A DNA stretch of 21,872 bases from JBOGJI01 sp050747865. Its GTDB lineage: Bacteria; Acidobacteriota; Thermoanaerobaculia; Multivoradales; JAHEKO01. Where the stretch lies: contig JBOGJI010000353.1 of the NCBI GenBank assembly GCA_050747865.1, positions 1-21,872 of the forward strand, in the 5' to 3' direction. The position numbers were made by a program, and so were the translations under genes. Each line of letters begins with the position of its first letter. Within the stretch, counting starts at the first letter, position 1. Below the pieces are notes generated by a model. That model ran no database searches. It had not been told where the DNA came from and saw nothing but the letters and a program-made list of their open reading frames with translations. Below are positions 14,624-21,872 of the stretch, piece after piece.

Positions 14624-15988
14624 ATGCTCGACGCCCTGCCGCAACCCCAGAAGTCCCTGCCGCACAGCGAGGAGTCGGAGCGTGCGGTGCTCGCTGCGGT
14701 GCTTATCCATCCGCCGCTGCTGGCCACGGTCAGTGGCCGGCTGACGCCGGAAGACTTCTATGTCGAACGGCATGGCCTTATCTACGAGGCCATGCTCGGC
14801 TTGCAGGAGGACAGCGTCGAGGTCGACCTGCGCACCCTACAGGCCAAGCTCGAGCAGCAGGACCGGCTGGACTCGATCGGCGGCGTCGCCTACCTCGCCG
14901 GGCTCGACGTCGACCTGCCCGACCTGGGACGGCTCGACAGCTACGTCGACATCGTCAAGGAGCGCTCGGTCCGCCGCCGCCTCATCGACGCCGCGACGAC
15001 GACGATCCGCAACTGCCTTGACGGCGGCCTGCCGGCGCAGGAGGCGCTCGGCCTCGCCGAGCAGGCCATCCTGTCCCTGGGCGAGGAGACCATACGACGC
15101 GGTTTCGTGCCGCTGGGCGAGATCCTCCACGAGGCCATCGAGGAGATCGAGGAGCGACCGGGCAAGGCGCTGACCGGCCTGCCCACCGGCTTCGTCGAGC
15201 TGGACAGCATGACCCGAGGCCTCAATCCGGGAAACCTGATCATCATCGCCGGCCGTCCGGGCATGGGCAAGTCCAGCCTGGCTACCTGTATCGCCCAGTA
15301 CGCGGCCATCCACGAAGGCAAACCGGTGGGCATCTTCTCGCTCGAGATGGGGCGCTCAGAGGTGGCACGGCGCATCCTCTCATCCGAAGCCGACGTCCCG
15401 TCGCAGGCGCTCGTCTCGGGCCACATGTCTACGAGCCAGTGGCAGAAGGTGGTGCGAACGGCCCGCAAGATCGACCGGGCGCCGCTCCTGATCGATGACT
15501 CGTCCAACCCAACGCTGCTCGAAGTCGCCTCCAAGGCCCGGCGACTACGTGCTGAGAAGGGCTTGGAGCTCCTCATCGTCGACTACCTGCAGCTGATGCA
15601 GGCGGGCGGGCGGTACGAGAACCGCAATCTGGAGCTGGGCGCCATCTCCCGCGGGATGAAACAGCTCGCCAAGGAGCTGAACATCCCGGTCATCGCGCTC
15701 TCCCAACTCTCCCGCCAGCCAGAGCGTCGCGGCAAGGACCGGCGCCCGCAGCTCGCCGACCTGCGGGAAAGCGGAGCGCTCGAGCAGGATAGTGACCTCG
15801 TGGCCTTCATTTACCGGGAGGAGGTGTACGACCCGGAGAATCCGGAGGTGGAGGGGATCGCCGAGGTGATCATTGCCAAGCACCGCAACGGGCCCCTGGG
15901 CCGCATCCGGCTGGCGTTCTTGAAGGAGACCACGACGTTCAAGAACCTGGCGCGCGGCGATTTCGAGCCGCCGTCGGACGTTTTCTGA
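14624..15988 (+). CDS. dnaB: Replicative DNA helicase
   Basis: Hexameric 5'-3' helicase that unwinds DNA at the replication fork. The ATG at 14624 gives 454 residues, the usual DnaB length; the frame is open about 60 nt further upstream, but the protein match begins here. The N-terminal domain (about 10-125) carries SEESERAVLAAVL and a DFYVERHGLIYEAM stretch. The RecA-like domain has Walker A GRPGMGKSS (210-218), a SLEM(G)RSEVARRIL segment, Walker B LLIVDYLQLM, ALSQLSR and DLRESGALEQDSD (the Arg-finger region is downstream). No intein interrupts it. It is the first gene of a plus-strand run with alr 10 nt behind it. Confidence 0.97.
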   Translation: MLDALPQPQKSLPHSEESERAVLAAVLIHPPLLATVSGRLTPEDFYVERHGLIYEAMLGLQEDSVEVDLRTLQAKLEQQDRLDSIGGVAYLAGLDVDLPDLGRLDSYVDIVKERSVRRRLIDAATTTIRNCLDGGLPAQEALGLAEQAILSLGEETIRRGFVPLGEILHEAIEEIEERPGKALTGLPTGFVELDSMTRGLNPGNLIIIAGRPGMGKSSLATCIAQYAAIHEGKPVGIFSLEMGRSEVARRILSSEADVPSQALVSGHMSTSQWQKVVRTARKIDRAPLLIDDSSNPTLLEVASKARRLRAEKGLELLIVDYLQLMQAGGRYENRNLELGAISRGMKQLAKELNIPVIALSQLSRQPERRGKDRRPQLADLRESGALEQDSDLVAFIYREEVYDPENPEVEGIAEVIIAKHRNGPLGRIRLAFLKETTTFKNLARGDFEPPSDVF

Positions 15989-15998
15989 GACGGCTCGG

Positions 15999-17138
15999 GT
16001 GATGGAGCTCGCGGCAGGTGCCTCGCGACCGGCCCAGGTGGTCGTGGATCTGGATGCGGTGGCGGCCAACCTGGACTTCCTGCGTCGATGTGCGGGATCG
16101 GCGGCGCTCTTGGCGGTCGTCAAGGCGGACGCCTATGGGCATGGAGTGGAGCGGCTGGGGCCGTTCCTGGCAAGTCGAGGCGTGGGCTGGTTCGGCGTCG
16201 CCCTGGTGGAGGAGGGGATCCGGCTGCGTGAGGCCGGGGTGGGTGGGCGGATCCTCGTCCTCGGTCCGGTAGTGGAGGCGGAGCGGCGAGCGGTCATCGA
16301 CCAGGGGCTGACACCGTTGGTCTCGAGCTTGGAGCAGCTTCGCGGCTGGGCGTCCTGGAGCCGGGACGTGCGGACACCGATTCGGTTCCATCTGAAAGTG
16401 GACACGGGGATGGGCCGGTGGGGGCTGGCGATGGAGGAGCTGGCCGAGGCCCGCCGCGTGCTCGAGATGGCCGCGGGAAACGACGGTCGCTTGAGACTGG
16501 AGGGCATCGCCTCCCACTTCGCCGACGCCGAGTTGCCGGAGAGCGCACACAACCGCGAGCAACAGCGGCGTTTCGGGGAGGCCCTCGAAACCCTGCGCCC
16601 GGTGAGCCCCGAGGGCGTCCTGCGTCACATGACCAACAGCGCCGCTCTCCTGCACCTGCCCGAGAGCCGGCTCGATCTCGTGCGCGTCGGACTCGCGCTC
16701 TACGGCGTCGACCCGGCGGGAGAGCATCCCGGGCTGGAGGGCGTGATGCGCGTCGAGTGCTCGGTGGCGGAGGTGCGGGAGCTGCCGGTCGGGGCGACGG
16801 TCGGCTACGGCAGCACCTGGACGGCCTCGCGGCCCAGCCGCATCGGCCTGCTGCCGCTGGGCTACGCCGACGGCGTGCCGTGGCGGCTCGGCAATCGCGG
16901 GCAGGTGCTGACCGACGGCGGCCGCGCGCCGATCGTCGGCCGCGTCAGCATGGACTCCCTGGCCGTCGATCTCACGGGGACGCAGGTCGGGCACGGCGAC
17001 CCGGTGGTGCTGCTCGGGCGGCACGGGGGCGACCGCATCACGGCCCACGACCTCGCCTCGTGGGCGGAGACCTCGCCCTATGAGATCCTCTGCGGATTCG
17101 CCGGGCGGCTGCCGCGCCGGTACGTCCAGGGGAGCTAA
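15999..17138 (+). CDS. alr: Alanine racemase
   Basis: PLP enzyme that interconverts L- and D-alanine for peptidoglycan. The protein has 379 residues from GTG at 15999; the adjacent ATG at 16002 is equally possible. The PLP lysine is Lys42 in VVKADAYGHG. The second catalytic base is Tyr270 in VGYGSTW. GYADGVPW and GRVSMDSLAVDLT further mark the C-terminal beta domain. The neighbourhood dnaB-alr is widespread in bacteria. Its stop is directly followed by the mlaE ATG with no gap. Alanine dehydrogenase at 3986 acts on the same amino acid but is transcribed separately. Confidence 0.96.
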   Translation: MMELAAGASRPAQVVVDLDAVAANLDFLRRCAGSAALLAVVKADAYGHGVERLGPFLASRGVGWFGVALVEEGIRLREAGVGGRILVLGPVVEAERRAVIDQGLTPLVSSLEQLRGWASWSRDVRTPIRFHLKVDTGMGRWGLAMEELAEARRVLEMAAGNDGRLRLEGIASHFADAELPESAHNREQQRRFGEALETLRPVSPEGVLRHMTNSAALLHLPESRLDLVRVGLALYGVDPAGEHPGLEGVMRVECSVAEVRELPVGATVGYGSTWTASRPSRIGLLPLGYADGVPWRLGNRGQVLTDGGRAPIVGRVSMDSLAVDLTGTQVGHGDPVVLLGRHGGDRITAHDLASWAETSPYEILCGFAGRLPRRYVQGS

Positions 17139-17897
17139 ATGGACTCGCTGAAGCAACGACTGGCCACCTTCTTCGAGGAGCTCGGGCGCTTCTTCATCAC
17201 CCTGTGGCGGGTCTTCGCCTGGACGCCCCGGCCGCCCTACGACCTGCGCCAGCTCCTGCTGCAGATGGGGCGCGTCGGCGTCCAGTCGATCCCCGTCATC
17301 GGGCTGACCGCGCTGTTCACCGGCATGGTGCTGGCGCTGCAGACCTCGTCGGTGCTGATGCGCTTCAACGCCGAGCGCTACGTCGGCTCGATCGTCGCCC
17401 TGTCCATGGTGCGCGAGCTCTCCTGCGTCATCGGCGGGCTGGTGGTCGCCGGGCGCTGCGGCTCGGCCATGGGGGCCGAGCTCGGCACCATGCGGGTGAC
17501 CGAGCAGATCGACGCCCTGGAGGTGCTGGCGACCGACCCCATCCACTACCTGTTCGTGCCGCGGGTGTGGGCGATGACCCTTACCCTGCCGATGCTCATC
17601 GTGCTGGGGGACGTCGTCGGCATCTGGGGCGGCTATCTCATCTCGGTGAACCTGATGGGGGCGAACCCCGTCAGTTACATGGCGACCACCTGGCAGTTCA
17701 TGGACTTGAAGGATGTCCTCTCCGGGGTGATCAAGGCGGCGTTCTTCGGCCTCCTCGTCGCCCAGATCGGCTGCCAGATGGGCTTCTACACCCGCGGCGG
17801 CGCCGCTGGCGTCGGGCGCTCCACCACCCGTGCGGTGGTGGTCGCCAGCATCGCCATCCTGATCTCGGACTTCTTCTTGACTCGAATCCTGTTCTAA
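17139..17897 (+). CDS. mlaE: MlaE-type ABC transporter permease
   Basis: Inner-membrane permease of an MCE (Mla-type) lipid transporter that moves phospholipids between the membranes. The protein has 252 residues. An amphipathic N-terminal helix (about 1-30) is followed by about five hydrophobic segments between 50 and 250. Family landmarks are LTALFTGMVLALQ, VRELSCVIGGLVVAGRCGSAMGAELGTMRVTEQIDALE (a hallmark stretch), and an AFFGLLVAQIGC-type segment near the end. ATG at 17139 abuts the alr stop. Its partner ATPase starts 13 nt downstream. Confidence 0.94.
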   Translation: MDSLKQRLATFFEELGRFFITLWRVFAWTPRPPYDLRQLLLQMGRVGVQSIPVIGLTALFTGMVLALQTSSVLMRFNAERYVGSIVALSMVRELSCVIGGLVVAGRCGSAMGAELGTMRVTEQIDALEVLATDPIHYLFVPRVWAMTLTLPMLIVLGDVVGIWGGYLISVNLMGANPVSYMATTWQFMDLKDVLSGVIKAAFFGLLVAQIGCQMGFYTRGGAAGVGRSTTRAVVVASIAILISDFFLTRILF

Positions 17898-17910
17898 GCC
17901 GCGGACCACG

Positions 17911-18684
17911 ATGCGGGAACCCAGAATCCAGCTCGGCGACGTCTACAAGGCGTTCGGAGACAAGAAGGTGCTCGACGGTCTCGATCTCGAGGTCTTCGAC
18001 GGCGAGGCGCTGGTGGTGATCGGCGGCTCGGGAACCGGCAAGAGCGTGCTCTTGAAGCACATCATCGGGCTGCTGCACCCCGACGCGGGGACCGTGCGTG
18101 TCGACGGCGTGGATATCGCGACCCTCGACTTCCGGGAGATCACCGAGTTCCGGCGGCGCTTCGGCATGGCGTTCCAGGAAGGGGCGTTGTTCGACTCCAT
18201 GACCGTATGGGAGAACGTCGCCTTCCCGCTGCAGCGGGCCCGACGCTTCAACTCGGGCCAGATCCGCGACCGCGTGGCGGAGTGCCTGGACATGGTGGAG
18301 CTCGAAGGCAACGAGTCGAAGTACCCGGGCGAGCTCTCCGGCGGCATGCGCCGGCGAGTCGGCTTCGCGCGGGCGATCGCCCTGCAGCCGCAGATCCTGC
18401 TGTTCGACGAGCCGACGACCGGCCTCGATCCGGTGATCAAGGTGACGATCGATGACATCATCGTGCACCTGAAAGAGCGGCTGCGCTGCACCTCGGTCAC
18501 CATCACGCACGACATGGCCAGCGCCCTGCGCATCGCCGACCGCATCGCCATGCTCGCCGACGGCCGCATCCTCGCCGCAGCACCTCCGGCCGAGTTCCGC
18601 CGCCTCGACGTGCCGCAGGTGCAGGCGTTTCTTCGCGGTGCCGGATTCGCTGACGGCCCGTCGGCCGACAGGAGAGAGAGATGA
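17911..18684 (+). CDS. mlaF: MlaF-type ABC transporter ATP-binding protein
   Basis: Cytoplasmic ATPase energising the MlaE permease. The protein has 257 residues. Walker A is GGSGTGKS (38-45). The Q-loop is in FGMAFQEGALFDSMTVWENV, a hallmark of the Mla subfamily. The signature is LSGGMRRRV, Walker B and the D-loop are LLFDEPTTGLDP, and the switch His is in TITHDMASA. The start is ATG at 17911. Its stop overlaps the mlaD start (ATGA), so the ATPase and the MCE subunit are probably made in step. Confidence 0.95.
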   Translation: MREPRIQLGDVYKAFGDKKVLDGLDLEVFDGEALVVIGGSGTGKSVLLKHIIGLLHPDAGTVRVDGVDIATLDFREITEFRRRFGMAFQEGALFDSMTVWENVAFPLQRARRFNSGQIRDRVAECLDMVELEGNESKYPGELSGGMRRRVGFARAIALQPQILLFDEPTTGLDPVIKVTIDDIIVHLKERLRCTSVTITHDMASALRIADRIAMLADGRILAAAPPAEFRRLDVPQVQAFLRGAGFADGPSADRRER

Positions 18685-20126
18685 GCCAGGCAGTCAAGGT
18701 AGGCATCTTCATGGCGATCGGCCTGGTGGCGCTGGCCGTCTTGATCCTCAAGGTGGAGGACATTCGCCTGTTCGGTCCGCGCGGCCAGAGGATCGCGGCA
18801 CAGTTCGACTCCGTCGCCGGTCTGGATGCCCAGGCGCCCGTGCGGGTGGCGGGCGTGCGGATCGGGCAGGTCGAAGAGATCCAGCTCGAGGGCCGCGCCG
18901 CGCGCGTGACCCTGCTGCTCGAGGAGCCGATCGACCTGCGCCGGGGCGCCGCGGCGCGCATCGCCACCGTCAGCCTGCTGGGCGACAAGTACATCGAGCT
19001 CGACCCCGGCGATCCGACCAGCCCGCCGCTGCCCGAGGGCACGGTCCTCCAGGGCACGACGCCGGTGAGCTTCGACGACGCCCTGGCGAAGCTCAACGAG
19101 CTCGCCGGATCCCTGGCGGGGGAGCCCGGGGCCGAAGGCGGCGTGCCGGCGCTGATGGGGAGCCTGCGGCAGACCAGCGACACTATCCGCCTGCTGGTCG
19201 AGGCCAACCAGCGGCAGGTCGATGCTACGGTCGCCAACTTCCAGCAGTTCAGCGCCACCCTGGCGCGCGAGCTGCCGCACCTGGCGGGTCAGATCGAGCA
19301 GGTGCTGACCCGGGTCGACGGCATCCTGGCCGAGAACCGTGAGGTGCTGGCCGGGTCGCTGGAGAACATCGAGCGGGTCACCGGCAGCATGCAGGCGTCG
19401 GTGGACAATCTGAACACCATCACCGGCGGCCTGGCGCGCGGCGAGGGGACACTCGGCAAGCTGCTGACCAGCGACGAGGCGCACACCGAGCTGGTCTCGA
19501 CGCTGGACTCGATCCAGGGCGGCGTGAACAGCCTGGGCGAGACCTTCGGCCGCATCAACCGCATCAAGCTCGACCTGGCGATGGACAGCTACTACCTGGA
19601 GGACCCGGAGGAGTACCGCAACGGCTTCTCTATCGACGTCCGGCCGTCGGAGGAGAGGTTCTACCGCATCGGCCTGGTCGACGATCCGCGCGGCCGCACC
19701 AAGCGCCGGACCGAGGTGGTCACCGTCATCCAGCCCGACGGGTCCAGCGAGACGACCACGACCGAGTTCGTGACCACCCGCGACGAGCTCACGTTCAACG
19801 CCCAGTTCGGCTTCGACTTCGGGCCGGCGTCGCTGCGCGCCGGCCTCTTCGAGTCGACCGGCGGCGGCGGCATCGACTACGGGCTGATCGACGACCGCCT
19901 GCGGCTGTCGCTGGACCTCTTCGACTTCAACCGCCAGGACGACCTGGAGGAGCTGGATCCGCGCCTGCGCCTGACCGGCCGCTGGAGCCTCAATCCACAT
20001 CTCTACCTGCTGGGCGGCGTCGACGACCTGCTGGTCTCCGACCGGCAGTCGTTCTTCTTGGGCGGCGGGGTGACGTGGAACGACGACGACCTCAAGTACC
20101 TGATGGGCTCGATCCCGAGGTTCTGA
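18681..20126 (+). CDS. mlaD: MlaD-type MCE protein with long C-terminal beta-barrel-like region
   Basis: Periplasmic MCE subunit of the lipid transporter. The protein has 481 residues, far longer than E. coli MlaD (about 180). A single N-terminal membrane helix (about 7-26) is followed by one MCE domain (about 35-118: GLDAQAPVRVAGVRIGQVEEIQL, then SLLGDKYIELDPG). A helical, Gln/Asn-rich stretch follows (about 130-300), with LLVEANQRQVDATVANFQQF and repeated ENIERVTGSM-type units. Residues about 305-481 alternate hydrophobic and polar residues in short strands (FYRIGLVDDP, FNAQFGFDFGPASLRAGLF, GGGIDYGLIDDRLRLSLDLF, HLYLLGGVDDLL) and end in F, resembling an outer-membrane barrel. The last part is inference from pattern. 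No MlaA, MlaB or MlaC is in the window. Confidence 0.9.
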   Translation: MSQAVKVGIFMAIGLVALAVLILKVEDIRLFGPRGQRIAAQFDSVAGLDAQAPVRVAGVRIGQVEEIQLEGRAARVTLLLEEPIDLRRGAAARIATVSLLGDKYIELDPGDPTSPPLPEGTVLQGTTPVSFDDALAKLNELAGSLAGEPGAEGGVPALMGSLRQTSDTIRLLVEANQRQVDATVANFQQFSATLARELPHLAGQIEQVLTRVDGILAENREVLAGSLENIERVTGSMQASVDNLNTITGGLARGEGTLGKLLTSDEAHTELVSTLDSIQGGVNSLGETFGRINRIKLDLAMDSYYLEDPEEYRNGFSIDVRPSEERFYRIGLVDDPRGRTKRRTEVVTVIQPDGSSETTTTEFVTTRDELTFNAQFGFDFGPASLRAGLFESTGGGGIDYGLIDDRLRLSLDLFDFNRQDDLEELDPRLRLTGRWSLNPHLYLLGGVDDLLVSDRQSFFLGGGVTWNDDDLKYLMGSIPRF

Positions 20127-20130
20127 GGCT

Positions 20131-21495
20131 GTGGCCACATTGACCGCCCGCCATCGCTTCGTCTGCACCGAATGCGGGGAGACGTCGGCGAAGTGGCTGG
20201 GGCGGTGCCCGGGCTGCGACTCCTGGGACAGCCTGCGCGAGGTGGTGGAGAAGGACCCGCGCGCCGCTGGCGTGGCGCCGGTGGTAGGCCGGCGGTTCGC
20301 CGATCTGGCGGCGGACACGGCGGCCGGGAAGCGGGTGGTCAGCGGCCTCGCCGGTGTCGACACCGTGCTCGGAGGCGGCGTGGTGCCGGGCAGCTCGGTG
20401 CTCCTCGCCGGCGAGCCGGGGATCGGCAAGTCGACGCTGCTGCTGCAGCTCGCCAGCCGCCTGGGCGACGCGGGCGCCCGCACCCTCTACGTCAGCGCCG
20501 AGGAGTCACCGCAGCAGGTGCGCATGCGCGCCGAGCGCCTGGGCGCCGCCGACACGCCGCTGCTGGTGGCGGGGGAGTCGGAGATCGAGCCGCTGCTCGC
20601 GACCCTCGCCGGCGACGCGCCCGCGGTGCTGCTCGTCGACTCGATCCAGGCGGTGCGCTCCGCCGACCTCCCCGGGCCTCCGGGCTCGATCGCCCAGGTC
20701 CGCTTCTGCGCCGAGCGACTGATCCACGCCTGCAAGCGCCACGAGGTCTCCCTCTTCCTGGTCGGTCACGTCACCAAGGAGGGGGACATCGCGGGTCCGA
20801 AGTCCCTGGAGCACCTGGTCGACGTGGTGCTCACCTTCGACGGCGAGCGGGAGACCCAGTTCCGCCTGCTGCGGGCGGCGAAGAACCGCTTCGGATCGAC
20901 CGGCGAGGTGGCGCTGTTCGAGATGCGGGAGGCCGGCCTGGTCCTCGTCTCCGATCCCTCGCGCATCCTGCTCACCCGGCAGCACGGCCAGGCGCCGGGC
21001 TCGGTGGTACTGCCCAGCCTGCAGGGCACCCGGCCGCTGCTGGTGGAGATCCAGGCGCTGGTCAATCCCAGCCCGCTGCCGACGCCCCGGCGGATGAGCG
21101 TCGGCCTCGACGGCAACCGCGTGGCCCTGCTCACCGCCGTGCTCGAGCGCTTCGCCGGGCTGCGTCTGGCGGACAAGGACCTGTTCCTGAACGTCGTCGG
21201 CGGCCTGGCGCCGCGTGAGCCCGCCGCCGACCTCGCCGTCGCCACCGCCATCCTGTCGGCGGCGCGCGACCGGCCGGCGCCCGCCGACGCCGTCTACTTC
21301 GGGGAGGTCGGCCTGCTGGGCGAGGTGCGGCCGGTGGGCCACACCGCCTCCCGCCTGCGCGCCGCCCAGGCGCTCGGCTTCCGCGCCGCCGTGGCGCCCG
21401 AGACCGAGGCCGCGGACGTGCCCAACGGCATCCGCCTCCTGCGCGTCCGCAAGATCGCCGACCTGGTGCGCATCTTCGACCTACCGGGCCGCTAA
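20131..21495 (+). CDS. radA: DNA repair protein RadA
   Basis: RadA (Sms) is an ATPase helping to process recombination intermediates. The protein has 454 residues from GTG at 20131, 4 nt after the mlaD stop. A C4 zinc finger (Cys12, Cys15, Cys26, Cys29) opens the protein. The RecA-like core has Walker A GEPGIGKST (94-102), Walker B VLLVDS and the RadA-specific KNRFG motif (251-255). The C-terminal Lon-protease-like domain includes NVVGGL and VYFGEVGLLGEVRPV. All key motifs are intact. Insertion-sequence debris begins 4 nt after its stop, so any gene that originally followed it has been displaced. Confidence 0.97.
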   Translation: MATLTARHRFVCTECGETSAKWLGRCPGCDSWDSLREVVEKDPRAAGVAPVVGRRFADLAADTAAGKRVVSGLAGVDTVLGGGVVPGSSVLLAGEPGIGKSTLLLQLASRLGDAGARTLYVSAEESPQQVRMRAERLGAADTPLLVAGESEIEPLLATLAGDAPAVLLVDSIQAVRSADLPGPPGSIAQVRFCAERLIHACKRHEVSLFLVGHVTKEGDIAGPKSLEHLVDVVLTFDGERETQFRLLRAAKNRFGSTGEVALFEMREAGLVLVSDPSRILLTRQHGQAPGSVVLPSLQGTRPLLVEIQALVNPSPLPTPRRMSVGLDGNRVALLTAVLERFAGLRLADKDLFLNVVGGLAPREPAADLAVATAILSAARDRPAPADAVYFGEVGLLGEVRPVGHTASRLRAAQALGFRAAVAPETEAADVPNGIRLLRVRKIADLVRIFDLPGR

Positions 21496-21499
21496 GAGA

Positions 21500-21595
21500 A
21501 CGCAGGCGAGGTGAGAGCTTCAGGGTGAGGACGGTCAGCGTCTCGTCGAGCCCTTCGCGGACGCTCTCCGCAGCGCTGGGGTACTCGGCCTCCAT
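21500..21595 (-). pseudogene. IS256-family (mutator type) transposase fragment
   Basis: About 32 codons on the minus strand read MEAEYPSAAES, then a VREGLDETLTVLTLK stretch and LSPRLR. This is the pattern of the late C-terminal part of IS256-family transposases (normally followed by RRTLxxTNxxE). The match ends 4 nt from the radA stop and its upstream side meets an IS3-type fragment, so both ends of the element are missing. It is not functional. Confidence 0.7.
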
Positions 21596-21810
21596 GGTTT
21601 CGGAATCGCATGGAGGCAAAGGTCAGCATCGAGGAATGGCGCCGGCACTACAACGAGGTCCGGCCCCATTCGAGTCTGGGCTACTTGACGCCGGCCGCGT
21701 TCAGACCCATCTTCTACAGTGCTCGAGTCGAAGTAGTTCATTCGAAAGGCCTTACGAGTTGGCATGAGATCGTTGGCACTACGTCCGTCAGCGTCCGACA
21801 AAGCGCGTAG
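21592..21810 (+). pseudogene. IS3-family transposase (OrfB) C-terminal fragment
   Basis: The frame reads WFRNRMEAKVSIEEWRRHY followed by NEVRPHSSLGYLTPAAFR, the C-terminal integrase-core signature of IS3-family OrfB (rve) transposases. Only about 38 family residues remain (to 21705); the catalytic DDE part is absent. The frame then runs through unrelated, visibly lower-GC codons to a stop at 21808-21810. It begins exactly where the opposite-strand IS256 fragment ends, indicating nested or successive insertions and deletions. Confidence 0.75.
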
Positions 21811-21816
21811 CCTCGC

Positions 21817-21872
21817 TCAGGCGACCTGGCTCACCGTCTGCGGCAAGGCGATGCCGGCGGCCTGAAAGACCT
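21817..21872 (-). other. Possible 3' end of a further minus-strand gene (edge-truncated)
   Basis: Reading in from the right edge, 17 sense codons (VFQAAGIALPQTVSQVA) end in TGA at 21819-21817, with GC content back to the local norm. It could be the tail of a coding gene or of another IS. It is too short to identify and could be chance. Confidence 0.2.

Noticed and set aside
15939..17909. 656-residue minus-strand frame opposite alr and mlaE
   Set aside because: Its composition is His/Gln/Arg/Gly-rich with no domain, while the plus strand encodes two clear enzymes.
17943..20483. 846-residue minus-strand frame opposite mlaF, mlaD and radA
   Set aside because: It is a shadow of three well-supported genes, and its sequence has no recognisable motif.
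21535..21801. 88-residue minus-strand frame over the IS remnants
   Set aside because: It runs antisense to the IS3 fragment and out of frame with the IS256 fragment, and has no recognisable motif.
1..21872. CRISPR array, defence island, prophage or biosynthetic cluster
   Set aside because: No regularly spaced direct repeats and no nuclease, phage or synthase modules were found; the genes are mostly core functions.

Overview
The window is high-GC DNA (visibly about two thirds G+C or more) packed with bacterial housekeeping genes. The organism looks like a Gram-negative (diderm) bacterium: it has two lipoprotein-type signal peptides, lipoprotein signal peptidase, a complete MlaE/MlaF/MlaD lipid-transport set and a MlaD with an outer-membrane-barrel-like tail. 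The gene mix (glutamine cyclotransferase, FecR/YXWRP protein, DUF2911 protein, dnaB-alr-mla-radA order, many GTG/TTG starts) would suit an Acidobacteriota-like or deltaproteobacterial-like lineage, but this placement is an inference and no phylogenetic marker was compared.

Layout. Positions 2-3450 (+) hold a 5'-truncated NtrY-like membrane histidine kinase coupled to a glutaminyl-peptide cyclotransferase lipoprotein. Next come a small orphan gene (-, 3455-3745), tRNA-Gly(CCC) with a good promoter, and alanine dehydrogenase (+). From 5082 to 7975 a compact minus-strand operon reads in the order small membrane protein, thiE/tenI-like, acpS, lspA, rluD. Upstream of it, also on the minus strand, is a large FecR-domain protein (8038-10311). 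Divergent from that, 10519-13419 (+) is a tightly coupled run: def, a cohesin-like lipoprotein, cysS, and a YraN/UPF0102 gene. A tRNA trio Gly(GCC)-Cys(GCA)-Leu(UAA) follows. A DUF2911 secreted protein (-) is divergent from dnaB, alr, mlaE, mlaF, mlaD and radA (+, 14624-21495). The right end (21500-21872) is an insertion-sequence graveyard with two partial transposase genes of different families abutting the radA stop.

How the genes work together. The left minus-strand operon joins cofactor loading (AcpS), lipoprotein maturation (LspA) and rRNA modification (RluD). The def-cysS run joins protein N-terminal processing and aminoacylation. The dnaB-radA run joins replication and repair with D-alanine supply for peptidoglycan and lipid transport between membranes. 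Alanine dehydrogenase and alanine racemase both act on alanine but sit in separate units. Many junctions use 4-nt NTGA overlaps, mostly with GTG or TTG starts.

I see no defence island, CRISPR array, prophage or biosynthetic cluster. The points most worth a second look are the MlaD with a barrel-like C-terminus, the ThiE-like protein missing expected acidic residues, the FecR/YXWRP protein, the cohesin-like lipoprotein locked between def and cysS, and the IS256/IS3 junction at the radA stop.
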